Below are positions 1 to 7,881 of a stretch of 64,000 nt of DNA, piece after piece. The notes below the pieces were generated by a model that did no database searches, had not been told where the DNA came from, and was given only the letters and a program-made list of their open reading frames with translations. Numbering within the stretch: the first letter of the stretch is position 1; each line of letters begins with the position of its first letter. The stretch spans positions 930,001 through 994,000 of the forward strand of contig NZ_WMBQ01000002.1 of assembly GCF_009708035.1 (NCBI RefSeq). The letters run 5' to 3'. This DNA comes from Hyphomicrobium album. Its GTDB lineage: Bacteria > Pseudomonadota > Alphaproteobacteria > Rhizobiales > Hyphomicrobiaceae. The position numbers and the translations under genes are program-made.

Positions 1-401
1 GAGCTCGGCTTGACGCTGTCGAGGAAAGCTTGGATTTCCCCGAGGCGGAGCTCCTGAACCAGCTCGAGCACTCTGCCGTTGGCCACGCGCCACCGGTGCT
101 GGAAGGTCGTTTCGAGCACCTTGCCGGTTTGCTTGTGGTGGAAGACCCCCTGCGCCTGCGTGTAGGCGAACTCGCCGTCGTAAACGAACTCTCCCGGCTC
201 GAAGACGACGATGTCGTAGGCTTCAAGAAATTTGTGGCAGATCAGCGTGAACTCCGCCCGGCTGCGCGGGCGCGTCGGATCGACCGGGTCGTTGGGCAGG
301 TGTGTCTTGAACTGGAAGTCGTCGCTGAACAGCGCGACGGCCTCGGCGAGGCGCCTCTCGCGATAACATCGATAGAATGCCAGCAGTGCTGCGGTGTCCA
401 T
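1..401 (-). CDS. SnoaL-like / NTF2-fold protein, C-terminus beyond the window edge
   Basis: The frame opens with ATG at 401 and runs off the left edge with no stop, giving about 133 residues. The start MDTAALLAFYRCY, the block LAEAVALFSDDFQF and a later run ending in TFQHRWRVANGRVLELVQELR have the pattern of the SnoaL/ketosteroid-isomerase fold (N-terminal helices, then a curved sheet with a closing GR-x-LELVQE strand). Members act as small-molecule isomerases, cyclases or simple binding proteins, and the substrate cannot be read here. There is no signal peptide, so it is cytosolic. It is transcribed away from the next gene, which starts at 740. Family call likely, function unknown. Confidence 0.7.
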   Translation of the reverse strand, partial: MDTAALLAFYRCYRERRLAEAVALFSDDFQFKTHLPNDPVDPTRPRSRAEFTLICHKFLEAYDIVVFEPGEFVYDGEFAYTQAQGVFHHKQTGKVLETTFQHRWRVANGRVLELVQELRLGEIQAFLDSVKPS

Positions 402-739
402 TAACTTGGCGCCGCGACACGCGTCGGAGCAACCGGGCGTGTCTAGCGACACCCTCCCCAAATTTCAGATTGACGGATTCAACCGACCTGCCGTGCGGAA
501 ATGCGCGTGCGCCTGTCGGTCATCCGATTGTCAGCATACAGCGGCTTTCAATGCCCTATTTGTTGAACGATGAACAGCAAAAAGCGACGGATGTCCGTCA
601 TATATGATCTGACGCGCGGTGGTTCTCCGCAGCAGTCCTGGCAAAACCGAATTCTTCCCTTCAAATCCAAGTGTTGCGTGCAGTTTGTCGACGGGCGCAA
701 GGCACCTGCGCTAGGACTGGCGGCCGGAGAGGGCGAAGA
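402..739. other. Intergenic region between divergent genes
   Basis: This 338-nt gap separates the leftward SnoaL-like gene from the rightward membrane protein gene at 740, so it must carry both promoters. It is more AT-rich than its flanks around 540-680. A short hairpin (GACGGA-TG-TCCGTC, 587-600) is present. I see no convincing ORF, RNA gene or repeat in it. Confidence 0.5.
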
Positions 740-1366
740 ATGACGGGCGGGGACCGCCAAAAGTACGATGCCACCATGCTGGCCGCGCGCCTTGCGTCGG
801 AGGTGCGCAAAAACTGGCGGCTGCTCGTCGGTGCGGTGCTCGCCTTCGGCGCCGTCGCCGTCGCAATCGAGCTGAGTGACCGCCAGGGACGTCACGATCT
901 TCCTGCCGGCTATGCGGCGCGCATGACGTGCGAGCAGGATCCGGAATCGGCGCTTTGGAGCGGCGGCTGTGACCGAGTGGCGGCGGACATCGCCCGCACT
1001 GACAAGCCGTCGTTCATCGAGCTCTATCGGGCCTTCGTAACCGTGCATCACCGGCATATCCCCTCGCCGGCGCTGCAAAGGGATATTCGGGAGGCCGCGT
1101 GCGATGCCGGCTTCGATCTCGACACCGCACTGAAGGGCACGCGCTACGTCTTCATACCCCTGCGCCCGCACTTTGCCGGTGTGTGCACCGCCGCGCACGC
1201 CCGGGCGGTGATGGACGAGCTCGATGCCCGCGACCGTGCGCTGCTGGCCATCGAGCGCGAGGGTCTAAGTCAGGAGGCGCTGATCGCCGGAGCGCTCGCC
1301 AACCTCGCTGAGCCCGTGGCGATCCTGGCCGGCATCTTGGTCATCGCCGCCCTGATCATCCTGTGA
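740..1366 (+). CDS. Hypothetical protein with two membrane segments
   Basis: This encodes 208 residues of no family I recognise. A hydrophobic segment at about residues 29-45 (RLLVGAVLAFGAVAVAIEL) and a second at the extreme C-terminus (AILAGILVIAALIIL) suggest a protein held in the inner membrane at both ends, with the middle domain probably periplasmic. That middle domain has four cysteines (TCEQD, GGCDR, AACDA, GVCTA) that could form two disulfides. The ATG at 740 was chosen because the purine-rich stretch GAGAGGGCGAAG lies just upstream and the longer frame adds an unlikely Arg-rich leader. Function unknown. Confidence 0.65.
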   Translation: MTGGDRQKYDATMLAARLASEVRKNWRLLVGAVLAFGAVAVAIELSDRQGRHDLPAGYAARMTCEQDPESALWSGGCDRVAADIARTDKPSFIELYRAFVTVHHRHIPSPALQRDIREAACDAGFDLDTALKGTRYVFIPLRPHFAGVCTAAHARAVMDELDARDRALLAIEREGLSQEALIAGALANLAEPVAILAGILVIAALIIL

Positions 1367-1489
1367 GATGTCAAACTGCTGATATCACTTTGCTATTGGC
1401 GGTCCCCATTTTGGCAGGGGGGTGCGTCCCGCCGGTCATTGTCGGTGAGGTGATGAATCGCCTACCTTGAGCCCGGTAAGGGGTGCCAC

Positions 1490-1783
1490 ATGCAATTGAA
1501 GACAGCGTTCGCTGCCATCGGTCTGGCTTTGACGGCCGGTCTGTACATGCACGCGCCGGCGACGGCGGGCTGGTTCTGGCGGGACAAGGATCCCGACGCG
1601 CCGGACCGCTACCCCTATGTCTACGAGCCGCCGCGCTACTATCCGTACTACAACTCGGGAGACTGGCGCCCGGCGGCCGAGATGCGCCGTCCGCGGCCGT
1701 ACTACAACCAGCCGCCCTACTATCCGGCCTGGGGCTATCCCATCGGCTGTGGCGACAACTGCGACACCGGTCCGCTGAAGTAG
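1490..1783 (+). CDS. Small exported Tyr/Pro-rich protein
   Basis: This encodes 97 residues with a clear signal peptide (MQLKTAFAAIGLALTAG, cleavage probably after ATA in PATAGW). The mature part is full of Tyr, Pro, Trp and Arg (YPYVYEPPRYYPYYN, PYYNQPPYYPAWGY) and ends with a short Cys pair (GCGDNCD). It is therefore a low-complexity periplasmic or surface protein. Such Tyr/Pro-rich proteins are common in Hyphomicrobiales genomes and have no settled role. No partner gene is apparent: the next gene is on the opposite strand. Confidence 0.65.
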   Translation: MQLKTAFAAIGLALTAGLYMHAPATAGWFWRDKDPDAPDRYPYVYEPPRYYPYYNSGDWRPAAEMRRPRPYYNQPPYYPAWGYPIGCGDNCDTGPLK

Positions 1784-1794
1784 GGTTGACTAGG

Positions 1795-2055
1795 TCAGCC
1801 GCCGCTCGTGCGCGATTCGACGCGCGCGACGAGTATTTTGACGCTCTCGAACGCGAACATGATGCCACCTGCGAACAGCAGCGGGGCGACCGCGTAATGC
1901 CAGCCGGTGGTCGCGTGCATGGCAAGCGCGACGCCTTTCGCCGTCAGGGCCACACCGAATAGCGCGCGCAGAACGAGCCAAGAAGTCGGCCGGCTGGCGA
2001 GGATGGCGTCGGTACGGGCGTTGTCGCGATCGATCCAGTCGATAATGCGGGACAT
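1795..2055 (-). CDS. Small two-helix membrane protein
   Basis: This encodes 86 residues with a charged N-terminus (MSRIIDWIDRDNARTDA) followed by two hydrophobic stretches, about residues 27-47 and 53-71. That predicts a hairpin in the inner membrane with both ends cytosolic. I recognise no family. A hairpin terminator and then the FKBP gene lie just downstream of its promoter side. The ATG at 2055 is preceded on the coding strand by a GAGAGGCCC purine stretch. Confidence 0.6.
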   Translation of the reverse strand: MSRIIDWIDRDNARTDAILASRPTSWLVLRALFGVALTAKGVALAMHATTGWHYAVAPLLFAGGIMFAFESVKILVARVESRTSGG

Positions 2056-2117
2056 GATGGGCCTCTCTATGTGGCTAAGGCCCTTCCGCTAGTCCGACTC
2101 GCGATGCGGTGCTGTCA

Positions 2118-2150
2118 CGGCGGGCACAGCGCCATGCGCCATGCCCGCCG
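2118..2150 (-). terminator. Hairpin downstream of the FKBP gene
   Basis: CGGCGGGCA at 2118-2126 pairs perfectly (9 bp) with TGCCCGCCG at 2142-2150. The loop itself contains a short GCGC/GCGC pairing. It sits 5 nt after the stop of the leftward FKBP gene and has no U-run, so it may be a Rho-assisted or mRNA-stabilising end rather than a classic intrinsic terminator. Confidence 0.45.
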
Positions 2151-2155
2151 GCAGC

Positions 2156-2611
2156 TTACTTAACGTCGAGCAGCTCGACGTCGAACAGCAGCGTTGCGTT
2201 CGGCGGGATGACGCCGCCGGCGCCGCGCGCGCCGTAGCCGAGCTGCGGCGGGATGATCAGCGTGCGCTTGCCGCCGACCTTCATGCCGGCAACGCCTTCG
2301 TCCCAGCCCTTGATGACGCGGCCGGCGCCGAGCGGGAACTCGAAGGGCTCGCCGCGGTCGAGCGATGAGTCGAACTTCGTGCCCTTGGCGCCGTTCTCGT
2401 ACAGCCAGCCCGTGTAGTGCATCACGCAGTTGTTGCCCGGCTTGGCCTCGGCACCCGTGCCGACCTTGGTATCGGCGATGGTGAGGCCGGAGGATGTCGT
2501 CATCGGCTTTCCTTCTTGTGCAAGGGCGGGGGGAGCGGCGTGCGGCAGGACGCCGAGCGAGGCAATGAGCGCGAGGGCCGCAACGGCTCCCCGGCGCGAG
2601 AAAGCGACCAT
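2156..2611 (-). CDS. FKBP-type peptidyl-prolyl cis-trans isomerase, exported
   Basis: This encodes 151 residues. It has an Arg-containing signal peptide ending near APPALAQ (about residues 1-31), followed by one FKBP domain. Family landmarks are visible: VMHYTGWLYENG, KFDSSLDRGEPFEF, VIKGWDEGVAGMKVGGKR, IPPQLGYGARG and IPPNATLLFDVELL. The enzyme speeds prolyl isomerisation during folding of periplasmic proteins. The length is typical of single-domain FKBPs. The upstream neighbour (2651-2929) is a zinc-ribbon protein on the same strand, 39 nt away, so co-transcription is possible. Confidence 0.92.
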   Translation of the reverse strand: MVAFSRRGAVAALALIASLGVLPHAAPPALAQEGKPMTTSSGLTIADTKVGTGAEAKPGNNCVMHYTGWLYENGAKGTKFDSSLDRGEPFEFPLGAGRVIKGWDEGVAGMKVGGKRTLIIPPQLGYGARGAGGVIPPNATLLFDVELLDVK

Positions 2612-2650
2612 ACGATTCCTCCGATGTTTTTTGTCGCGGCTCTAGCGGCG

Positions 2651-2929
2651 CTACTTAACGCGACGCTGGCAGTCGAGCCATTTAGCGACGACCGTGCGGT
2701 CGTGGAACTGAATGGCACCGCAGTTCTGGCAGACGACCATCAGCACGTCCACCGGTGTCGATGCAGTCTGCAAGCTCGTCGATTGCGCGCGCTGGCAGCT
2801 GATCGAGTGCACCTCAAGATCGCACTGGGAGCGGAAGCGTCCGCAGGCCGGGCAGGCGGTGATGTGCTTGCCGTAGAGAAAGCGCTCAACCTCGGCCTTG
2901 GAAATGTCGCGGGTCGAAGTTTCTGTCAT
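2651..2929 (-). CDS. Small zinc-ribbon protein
   Basis: This encodes 92 residues. Two Cys pairs (ACPACG near residue 25 and VCQNCG near residue 68), plus single Cys and His residues between them, form a probable zinc-binding module. No known enzyme domain is seen. The ATG at 2929 (MTETSTRDISK) is preferred to the longer frame, which adds a very basic leader and crosses the likely promoter. It is probably a cytosolic nucleic-acid or protein-binding ribbon, by inference only. It precedes the FKBP gene on the same strand. Confidence 0.6.
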   Translation of the reverse strand: MTETSTRDISKAEVERFLYGKHITACPACGRFRSQCDLEVHSISCQRAQSTSLQTASTPVDVLMVVCQNCGAIQFHDRTVVAKWLDCQRRVK

Positions 2930-3117
2930 TGTCGTCACCTTGAGCGTCTCCTTACCGCTGAGCCTAGGCGGGTGTTCCAACGCTGGCAAGACAAAGAGTC
3001 GCACCCGGCGCCGCTGCCAGGTGATTTCTTCCGTCCTCAAATCTCGGAGTGGAAAGCGGCCTTAACCGGCCGCATGCGAAAGACGCGACGCGGTCGCGGA
3101 CTGGCGAGGAGCAATCG

Positions 3118-3549
3118 ATGCAGCGGATTTTGGGTTGGGCGGCTCTGTTCGCCCTCGTCGGCGCCCAGGCGCATGCATTGATGGCGCCCGAGTATTACCG
3201 GAAGGCACGCGCCGAGGCGCCCTATCATGTGCAGATCGACATCACCAAGGTCGAGGCGCCGCGCACCGGCGCGGGCACCTGCGCCGTCGAAGGACAGGTG
3301 CTCAAGATTTTCAAGGACGCGACCGGCAAGCTGGCGAAGGATCAGATCGTCGGCTTCACGGTGGCCTGTCATCGCAAGGGCGACAAGGTGCCGATCGGCG
3401 GCACGCTCTGGCTCGACACCGACGCGCTGGAGAAGGCCGACTACATGGAGGTCTATCTCACCGACGCGGCCGCCGGTTTCGACGTGGCGCTGTGGAACTA
3501 CAAGCTGATCCCGAAATTGTCGGACACGCCGCAGCTCCCCGTCGACTGA
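3118..3549 (+). CDS. Exported protein of unknown function
   Basis: This encodes 143 residues and is preceded by a strong ribosome-binding site (GCGAGGAGC). A signal peptide (MQRILGWAALFALVGAQAHA) precedes a mature domain that looks all-beta: QIDITKVEAPRTG, CAVEGQVLKIFKDATG, GFTVACHRKGDKVPIGGTLW. Two cysteines (GTCAVE and VACHR) probably form a disulfide. I do not recognise the family. Its stop lies 4 nt from the stop of a convergent gene. Confidence 0.65.
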   Translation: MQRILGWAALFALVGAQAHALMAPEYYRKARAEAPYHVQIDITKVEAPRTGAGTCAVEGQVLKIFKDATGKLAKDQIVGFTVACHRKGDKVPIGGTLWLDTDALEKADYMEVYLTDAAAGFDVALWNYKLIPKLSDTPQLPVD

Positions 3550-3553
3550 GCAC

Positions 3554-4144
3554 TCACGCGTCGGCGTAGCGCGCAATCGCGTTGCGATCGCCGAGCGGCA
3601 CGACATGCCCGCGCGGCCAATCGACGATGAGCAGAGTTGCCGAGAACGGAAGCTGAGCCAGCGCCGCGAGAAGCGCGTCGAGTTCACCGCGACTGCCGTT
3701 CATGACCAGCGCAATCATGGCGACGTGGGCCCGCGTCTTGTCGCCGACGAGCACCGCTCCGGTATTTGCGGCGGGGCCGAAGCCGCGCACGTGCGGCACT
3801 GGCTCCGGTGATGAGAGCGTCCCGCTGCTCACGATCTCGAACGCCGGCAGGCGTGCGCCGATTACATCGGCCGCAGCGTCGAAAGGAATGCGCACGCTCT
3901 CCAGCGGCACCGGAGCGACGGATCGGACGTACATGTCGGTCCAGCCCGTGCCGTCGGGCGAAGCGTGGTCGCGCGCGAAGTGATCGATGCGCGCGATCTC
4001 GGCCTCGCACCACGCTGCGCAGGCGGCTGGAAGCACCTCGATTTGGCCCCAATCGTCCTCGTGCACGAACAACTCGCGCGGGGAACGCCCACGTCGAAGC
4101 ACCCGATTGAACAGTCGCCGCATCATCGTCGCGCCCGTCGTCAT
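3554..4144 (-). CDS. Hypothetical cytosolic protein
   Basis: This encodes 196 residues if translation starts at the ATG at 4144 (MTTGATMMRRLFNRVL). ATGs at 4126 and 4186 are also possible, and none has a clear ribosome-binding site. The body has an acidic, Trp-rich first half (HEDDWGQIEVLP, TGWTDMYVR) and a sandwich-like end with a hydrophobic strand TLLIVDWPRGHVVPLGD. There is no signal peptide or membrane span. No family recognised. It is divergent from the exported protein gene at 4327 and convergent with 3118-3549. Confidence 0.55.
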   Translation of the reverse strand: MTTGATMMRRLFNRVLRRGRSPRELFVHEDDWGQIEVLPAACAAWCEAEIARIDHFARDHASPDGTGWTDMYVRSVAPVPLESVRIPFDAAADVIGARLPAFEIVSSGTLSSPEPVPHVRGFGPAANTGAVLVGDKTRAHVAMIALVMNGSRGELDALLAALAQLPFSATLLIVDWPRGHVVPLGDRNAIARYADA

Positions 4145-4326
4145 TGTCCGTGGGCCCCGTTTTACGGGGATGGAGACGGTCCGCATGACGCTTCGCGGCC
4201 ACACCCCGCACGCCAAACTCACGCAGAGCAAATGCGAGACGTCGCGTCGCGCTCGACGGCCGCTATCGTGCCTTCGGGACAGGGCACGATGCAAGAAGGA
4301 CAGGCAATTCGGGGGAATATCCCAGC

Positions 4327-5316
4327 ATGAGGATCGCATCCTCTGCGCTTTGCCGCTTTGGCTTCGGCCTCGCGGCATCGGCGCTCGTTTTTGCATCGCA
4401 TTCCGCGCACGCCGAGCCGCGCAGCTGCGCCGGCGTCGACTACAACGCGATGATCGTCGACATCATCCATTCGCTGCCGACGGGTGGCGGCTACAGCATC
4501 GGCTCCGATTTCGTCGCGCCGACGATCCAGACGCACAACATCGGCGGTGGCCGGCACGAGCTGCGCGTCTACGACGGGTTCCCCTCGCACTGCACCAGCG
4601 CGACCTACGCGCTCTACAGCCACCTCGTGGCGGTGCTGCACAACAATGGCAGCATCAATCTCAGCGCCGACAATCTTCGCTCGCTCGCCGTCCGCCGCTC
4701 GCTTCCCGACGGCTCGGAGCTCGTCGACGGTCAAGGCCCGTTCTGGATTTTCAACGCCAACGGCGCCGGCGTCGCGGCGTTCCTGAAGCACACCGGCACG
4801 GGACAGAGCTTCCGCGACGACCAGCTCGCCCACGCGCGTCCGGGCGACTTCCTGAAGCTGTTCTGGAACGAGAACGTCGGTGCGTCCGAGCAGGGCCACC
4901 AGGTCGTCTACCTCGGCCATCGCAGCGTCGATGGCCGCGAAATGCTCTGCTTCTGGGGCAGCCAACGGCAGAACAAGAAGAAGCGCGGCAAAGGTACCGA
5001 GGCGCTGTACTTCCCGGCCAGTGGCGGCGGCAAGGTCGTCAACGGCTACGGCGAGGCGTGCCGTCCGCGCGCCGACATCAAGGCGATGATCTTCTCGCGC
5101 GTCACCTGCATGGAAAATCTGGCCGCCGGGCTCGACAGCATGCGGGCGCGGGCGGATGCGCGCGGCCTCGGCCCGATGCGCATGTCGCGGCCGTTCGAGG
5201 ACGAGTTCCTCGTCTCGCTGCGCCGGAAATCGTCCGACCAAGCGACGCTCGATCGGCACTATGACATCCTGCCGGCGCCTTCCGAGTTCGCCAACCTGGG
5301 TCCGCCTGCGCAGTAA
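4327..5316 (+). CDS. Exported protein with NlpC/P60-like cysteine-peptidase features
   Basis: This encodes 329 residues with a signal peptide ending around SHSAHAE (residue 30). The mature part has FPSHCTSATYALYSHL with Cys89, then about 80 residues later RPGDFLKLFWNENV and QGHQVVYLG with His191. That order (Cys at a helix start, a +PGD-hydrophobic strand, then His before a YLG strand) is the arrangement of papain-like NlpC/P60 or CHAP hydrolases that cut peptidoglycan peptides or amides. I infer a periplasmic cell-wall hydrolase or amidase, but the overall sequence is not a family I can name. It has no operon partners. Confidence 0.6.
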   Translation: MRIASSALCRFGFGLAASALVFASHSAHAEPRSCAGVDYNAMIVDIIHSLPTGGGYSIGSDFVAPTIQTHNIGGGRHELRVYDGFPSHCTSATYALYSHLVAVLHNNGSINLSADNLRSLAVRRSLPDGSELVDGQGPFWIFNANGAGVAAFLKHTGTGQSFRDDQLAHARPGDFLKLFWNENVGASEQGHQVVYLGHRSVDGREMLCFWGSQRQNKKKRGKGTEALYFPASGGGKVVNGYGEACRPRADIKAMIFSRVTCMENLAAGLDSMRARADARGLGPMRMSRPFEDEFLVSLRRKSSDQATLDRHYDILPAPSEFANLGPPAQ

Positions 5317-5411
5317 CGGCGCGCTGACGATCCGCGCCGCGAGCCCCGCACCTCGATGGCGTCCGTTGGCATGGGCGCACCCCCTTATGCAGCCGTGCCG
5401 GCGGCTTTTCC

Positions 5412-5449
5412 CCCTCTGCTTCCCTCGCTATAGTCGGGGAAGCAGAGGG
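5412..5449 (+). repeat. Perfect 13-bp hairpin just upstream of a start codon
   Basis: CCCTCTGCTTCCC at 5412-5424 pairs with GGGAAGCAGAGGG at 5437-5449 around a 12-nt loop. The right arm (GCAGAGGG) is the only Shine-Dalgarno-like stretch for the ATG at 5456, so a folded mRNA would hide the ribosome-binding site. There is no U-run after it, so it is a poor intrinsic terminator for the upstream gene. Confidence 0.6.
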
Positions 5450-5455
5450 CGTCGC

Positions 5456-5851
5456 ATGCGTTTCCTCTATGCCACGATCGGCGTGCTCGGCGGGGTGCTC
5501 AGCATCGCCGCCACTTACCTCTTCTTGCTGTTCGCGATGTTCATGGGCGGCGGCGGGCCGAACCTTCAGTCTGTCATCCTGTACGTCATCGGTGCCTTCC
5601 TCCTCGCCTCACTCATCAATCTCGTCGCCGGATTTCTCGACCCGCGCCGGCCCTTGACGCCCCGTCTCCTACTGGCCAGCGCCAGCATCTGGGTGCTGGC
5701 CGGCGCATTTCTCGGCGTCTTCTCCTACTTCGCGTCGACGAGCACGGTCAGCGTCGTCGAGACCCTGAAGTTCGTGGCGGTTCTGCTGGTGCCAGCGTTG
5801 CTGCCGCTTGCCGCCTGGGCCTTTGCCCGGTGGAAGCTCCCCGTCGCATAG
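5456..5851 (+). CDS. Four-helix integral membrane protein, unknown function
   Basis: This encodes 131 residues that are almost all hydrophobic. Predicted helices are at about residues 5-30, 40-61, 70-92 and 104-125, separated by short loops (GGGGPN, DPRRPLTPR, STSTVSVVE). No motif or family is recognised. The ATG at 5456 was chosen because the hydrophobic protein starts there. The longer frame would read through the preceding gene's end and a 13-bp hairpin that overlaps the ribosome-binding site. Confidence 0.6.
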   Translation: MRFLYATIGVLGGVLSIAATYLFLLFAMFMGGGGPNLQSVILYVIGAFLLASLINLVAGFLDPRRPLTPRLLLASASIWVLAGAFLGVFSYFASTSTVSVVETLKFVAVLLVPALLPLAAWAFARWKLPVA

Positions 5852-5959
5852 CTATCGGCCTGCCCATTCAAATCCGCGGCCACAAGGCAATCCCCAACGG
5901 AATGGCGCCACATTTCGGATGTTATACTATCCGGAATGTCTGCGATTGGAGGATTGTGC

Positions 5960-6178
5960 ATGAAGGCGTCCGCCTCTGGACTGATCGGAGCGATGCTCGT
6001 CGGGTGGGTCGGCATGCCCCACGTTACCTTTCCCCAGCCGGAGATCGCGGCTGCGGCGCGTCAAGGCGCGTCAGGGGGTTGGAGCAAGGTAACGCTCGCC
6101 CAGAAGGACCGCGCGACGTGCCATTCGCATTCCGGCACGTGTGGATGTGCGCGCTGCACCACCGCTCGCGGCGAATGA
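5960..6178 (+). CDS. Small exported Cys/His-rich protein
   Basis: This encodes 72 residues from the ATG at 5960, which has a good ribosome-binding site (TTGGAGGA). An in-frame ATG at 5936 has none. A signal-like hydrophobic start (SGLIGAMLVGWVGMP) leads to a short mature chain whose last 20 residues carry four Cys and two His in the pattern CHSHSGTCGCARC. That tail could bind a metal or heme, or form two disulfides. No family recognised. Confidence 0.5.
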   Translation: MKASASGLIGAMLVGWVGMPHVTFPQPEIAAAARQGASGGWSKVTLAQKDRATCHSHSGTCGCARCTTARGE

Positions 6179-6210
6179 TTTTCTCGTGCATCTGCTGAAC
6201 TAGCGAGTGC

Positions 6211-6399
6211 TCACTCGTCGGCGCTGGTCAACGCCATGATGGCCAGCGCGAGTGCACGCGTGTCGTCGTCGCTCGGCTGGATGGCGCGCGGGCGCTCGAT
6301 CCAGCTGAGCACAGACGTGCTGAATTCCTCGGGCGCGCTCGCGGTGCGGCCGCCGTCGTATCCGTCCATCGGGTAGTGGCTAACTTTCGGCGAGGTCAT
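6211..6399 (-). CDS. Small hypothetical protein
   Basis: This encodes 62 residues with an acidic, uncharacterised sequence (PMDGYDGGRTASAPEEF, WIERPRAIQPSDDDTRALALAIMAL). It is preceded on the coding strand by a fair ribosome-binding site (GAAGGGAGAAGCGCC) and followed closely by nothing on its own strand. The frame has sensible amino-acid use and does not overlap another gene. It could be a short regulatory or structural protein, but nothing identifies it. Confidence 0.4.
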   Translation of the reverse strand: MTSPKVSHYPMDGYDGGRTASAPEEFSTSVLSWIERPRAIQPSDDDTRALALAIMALTSADE

Positions 6400-6420
6400 G
6401 GCGCTTCTCCCTTCGTGAGT

Positions 6421-6681
6421 TCAGGTCGCGTGCAGCTGCGCCGGCTTGAGAAGTACGCGCTCCGGCGTATTGGCGATGAGCTCGACGGCGGTGCGCGTCC
6501 CCGGCTGCGGCTTCTGTCCTGCAGGCAGCGTGTGCGACGTCCACAGAAGCGCGGCGCACGAAAACGCCGTCACCCCGTTGGCCACCGCTTGCCACGTATT
6601 GCTCTGAACTTGACCGCACATCGGCTCGGCTCCGTCGCATCTCACGCAGGGAGAGTGGGGCGTCGGGGGTGCTTCAGCCAT
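6421..6681 (-). CDS. Small hypothetical protein
   Basis: This encodes 86 residues. A Cys-containing start (PHSPCVRCDGAEPMCGQ) has a CxxC plus another Cys and may bind a metal. The middle has a weakly hydrophobic stretch (VANGVTAFSCAALLW). It lies 21 nt upstream of the 6211-6399 gene on the same strand, so the two may be co-transcribed. No family recognised, and the coding nature rests on frame length and lack of competition only. Confidence 0.35.
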   Translation of the reverse strand: MAEAPPTPHSPCVRCDGAEPMCGQVQSNTWQAVANGVTAFSCAALLWTSHTLPAGQKPQPGTRTAVELIANTPERVLLKPAQLHAT

Positions 6682-6844
6682 TGCACGTGCGTAGTTGTGG
6701 CCGGCCCATTGGTTGGGCCGGCTAACCCCGTGGGTCGGGGCGACTATCCGATGGTTTAGTGGTCCGCAAGCATAAGCCTGCTGCGCTGCCTAGTTCGACG
6801 GTGGCGTGGGGAAGAGGCTCGGCGCTGCTAGCGCCTCAAACCGC

Positions 6845-7702
6845 CTACTCGATCACGTCGGTGACGATGTTCGCCTGCCGCAACTCGTCGACGGTCGGGA
6901 ACCAGACCTTGTCTCCCGGCGTCGCCAGCATGTGTTGGATGAACTCGTCCGGCACGTTCGCCGTACGCAGCACGCCGGCCATGTGCGCTCCGACGTTGGA
7001 GAGCACTTGATCGGTGTTGCCTGAAGGCGCGTGATACCCCAGCCGCGCTCCGGCTTGCAGCGTCCGGTTATGGCCGCCAAGGTAAGCGAACGTGCAGGCG
7101 CTGGCACACATCTCCGTCGTCAGCGTATCGAGACCGTTCTCGTTGATCAGCACGGCCATTCGGCGACCGACCGCGTAGTGTCCGCCGTTGCTGTTCAGCA
7201 CGATGGTCTGCACCTGGTCGTCGCGCAGCGCCTGCACGAACTGATCGTACAGCCCCCACGACAGTTGGCCTGTGATCACGACCCGATCGCCGTCGACCGT
7301 GAGACTATGACCCTGCTGGCCGATATAGTCGGTGTCGTTCATCTCGGAGTAGAAGCGCGCCATGGCGGGTGGCACCGTCGAGAGCACGAACGCCGTCAGC
7401 GCGAACCCCGCGACGGCCACGAGCCGCCCCATCCAGCGCGTGATCCACCATCGGTCCGGCGCTTTGCTTCTGGAGCTGGCGCGCCACGTGCCCACGAGTT
7501 GCCAGACGCCGACAACGGCGATCAATGAGAAGATGATGGCGCTGGCTATGATGCTGCGCTGGGGCGTGCTTTCGATGGTGTCGGCGCTGAGCCATTGAGT
7601 GCCGCCAACGATCAACGCCCAAGGCAGTATCAAGGAAACGACGAGCACGCTGACCCAGAACGGTGCTTCGCCGCGCCACTGCCGCCCAAAGAACTTCAAC
7701 AT
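6845..7702 (-). CDS. Membrane-anchored ClpP/crotonase-fold serine protease-like protein
   Basis: This encodes 285 residues. Three membrane helices (about 12-34, 50-72, 93-112) come first, then a periplasmic domain of about 160 residues. The domain has a GQLSWGLYDQFVQAL start, the strand-turn IVLNSNGGHYAVGRRMA, a probable nucleophile Ser201 in EMCASACTFAYLGG and a probable His224 in GYHAPSG. This is the ClpP-like order (oxyanion GG, Ser after a helix turn, His later) seen in COG3904-type proteins. Substrate and role are unknown, and envelope protein quality control is a guess. The gene is divergent from 7882. Confidence 0.65.
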   Translation of the reverse strand: MLKFFGRQWRGEAPFWVSVLVVSLILPWALIVGGTQWLSADTIESTPQRSIIASAIIFSLIAVVGVWQLVGTWRASSRSKAPDRWWITRWMGRLVAVAGFALTAFVLSTVPPAMARFYSEMNDTDYIGQQGHSLTVDGDRVVITGQLSWGLYDQFVQALRDDQVQTIVLNSNGGHYAVGRRMAVLINENGLDTLTTEMCASACTFAYLGGHNRTLQAGARLGYHAPSGNTDQVLSNVGAHMAGVLRTANVPDEFIQHMLATPGDKVWFPTVDELRQANIVTDVIE

Positions 7703-7881
7703 TCCGATCTCGCCCTCTGACCCGTGGGCGCCCAAACTAGCGCGCGCAACATTCCCAGTCGACGCGTTCCTGGCTTCGCAGCGCTTGGAACCGGCCGCTC
7801 CACGCGGCGCGACGCCTCTGCTTGCATCGGGTCGCTCGCGGTCGTACCGAAGGAGCGAGCCGCTTTGGCGCGGGGCCCGCG

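Noticed and set aside
548-1198. 216-codon minus-strand frame overlapping the 740-1366 gene
   Set aside because: Arg-rich, and it competes with a gene that has membrane helices and a ribosome-binding site. It also runs through the likely promoter region.
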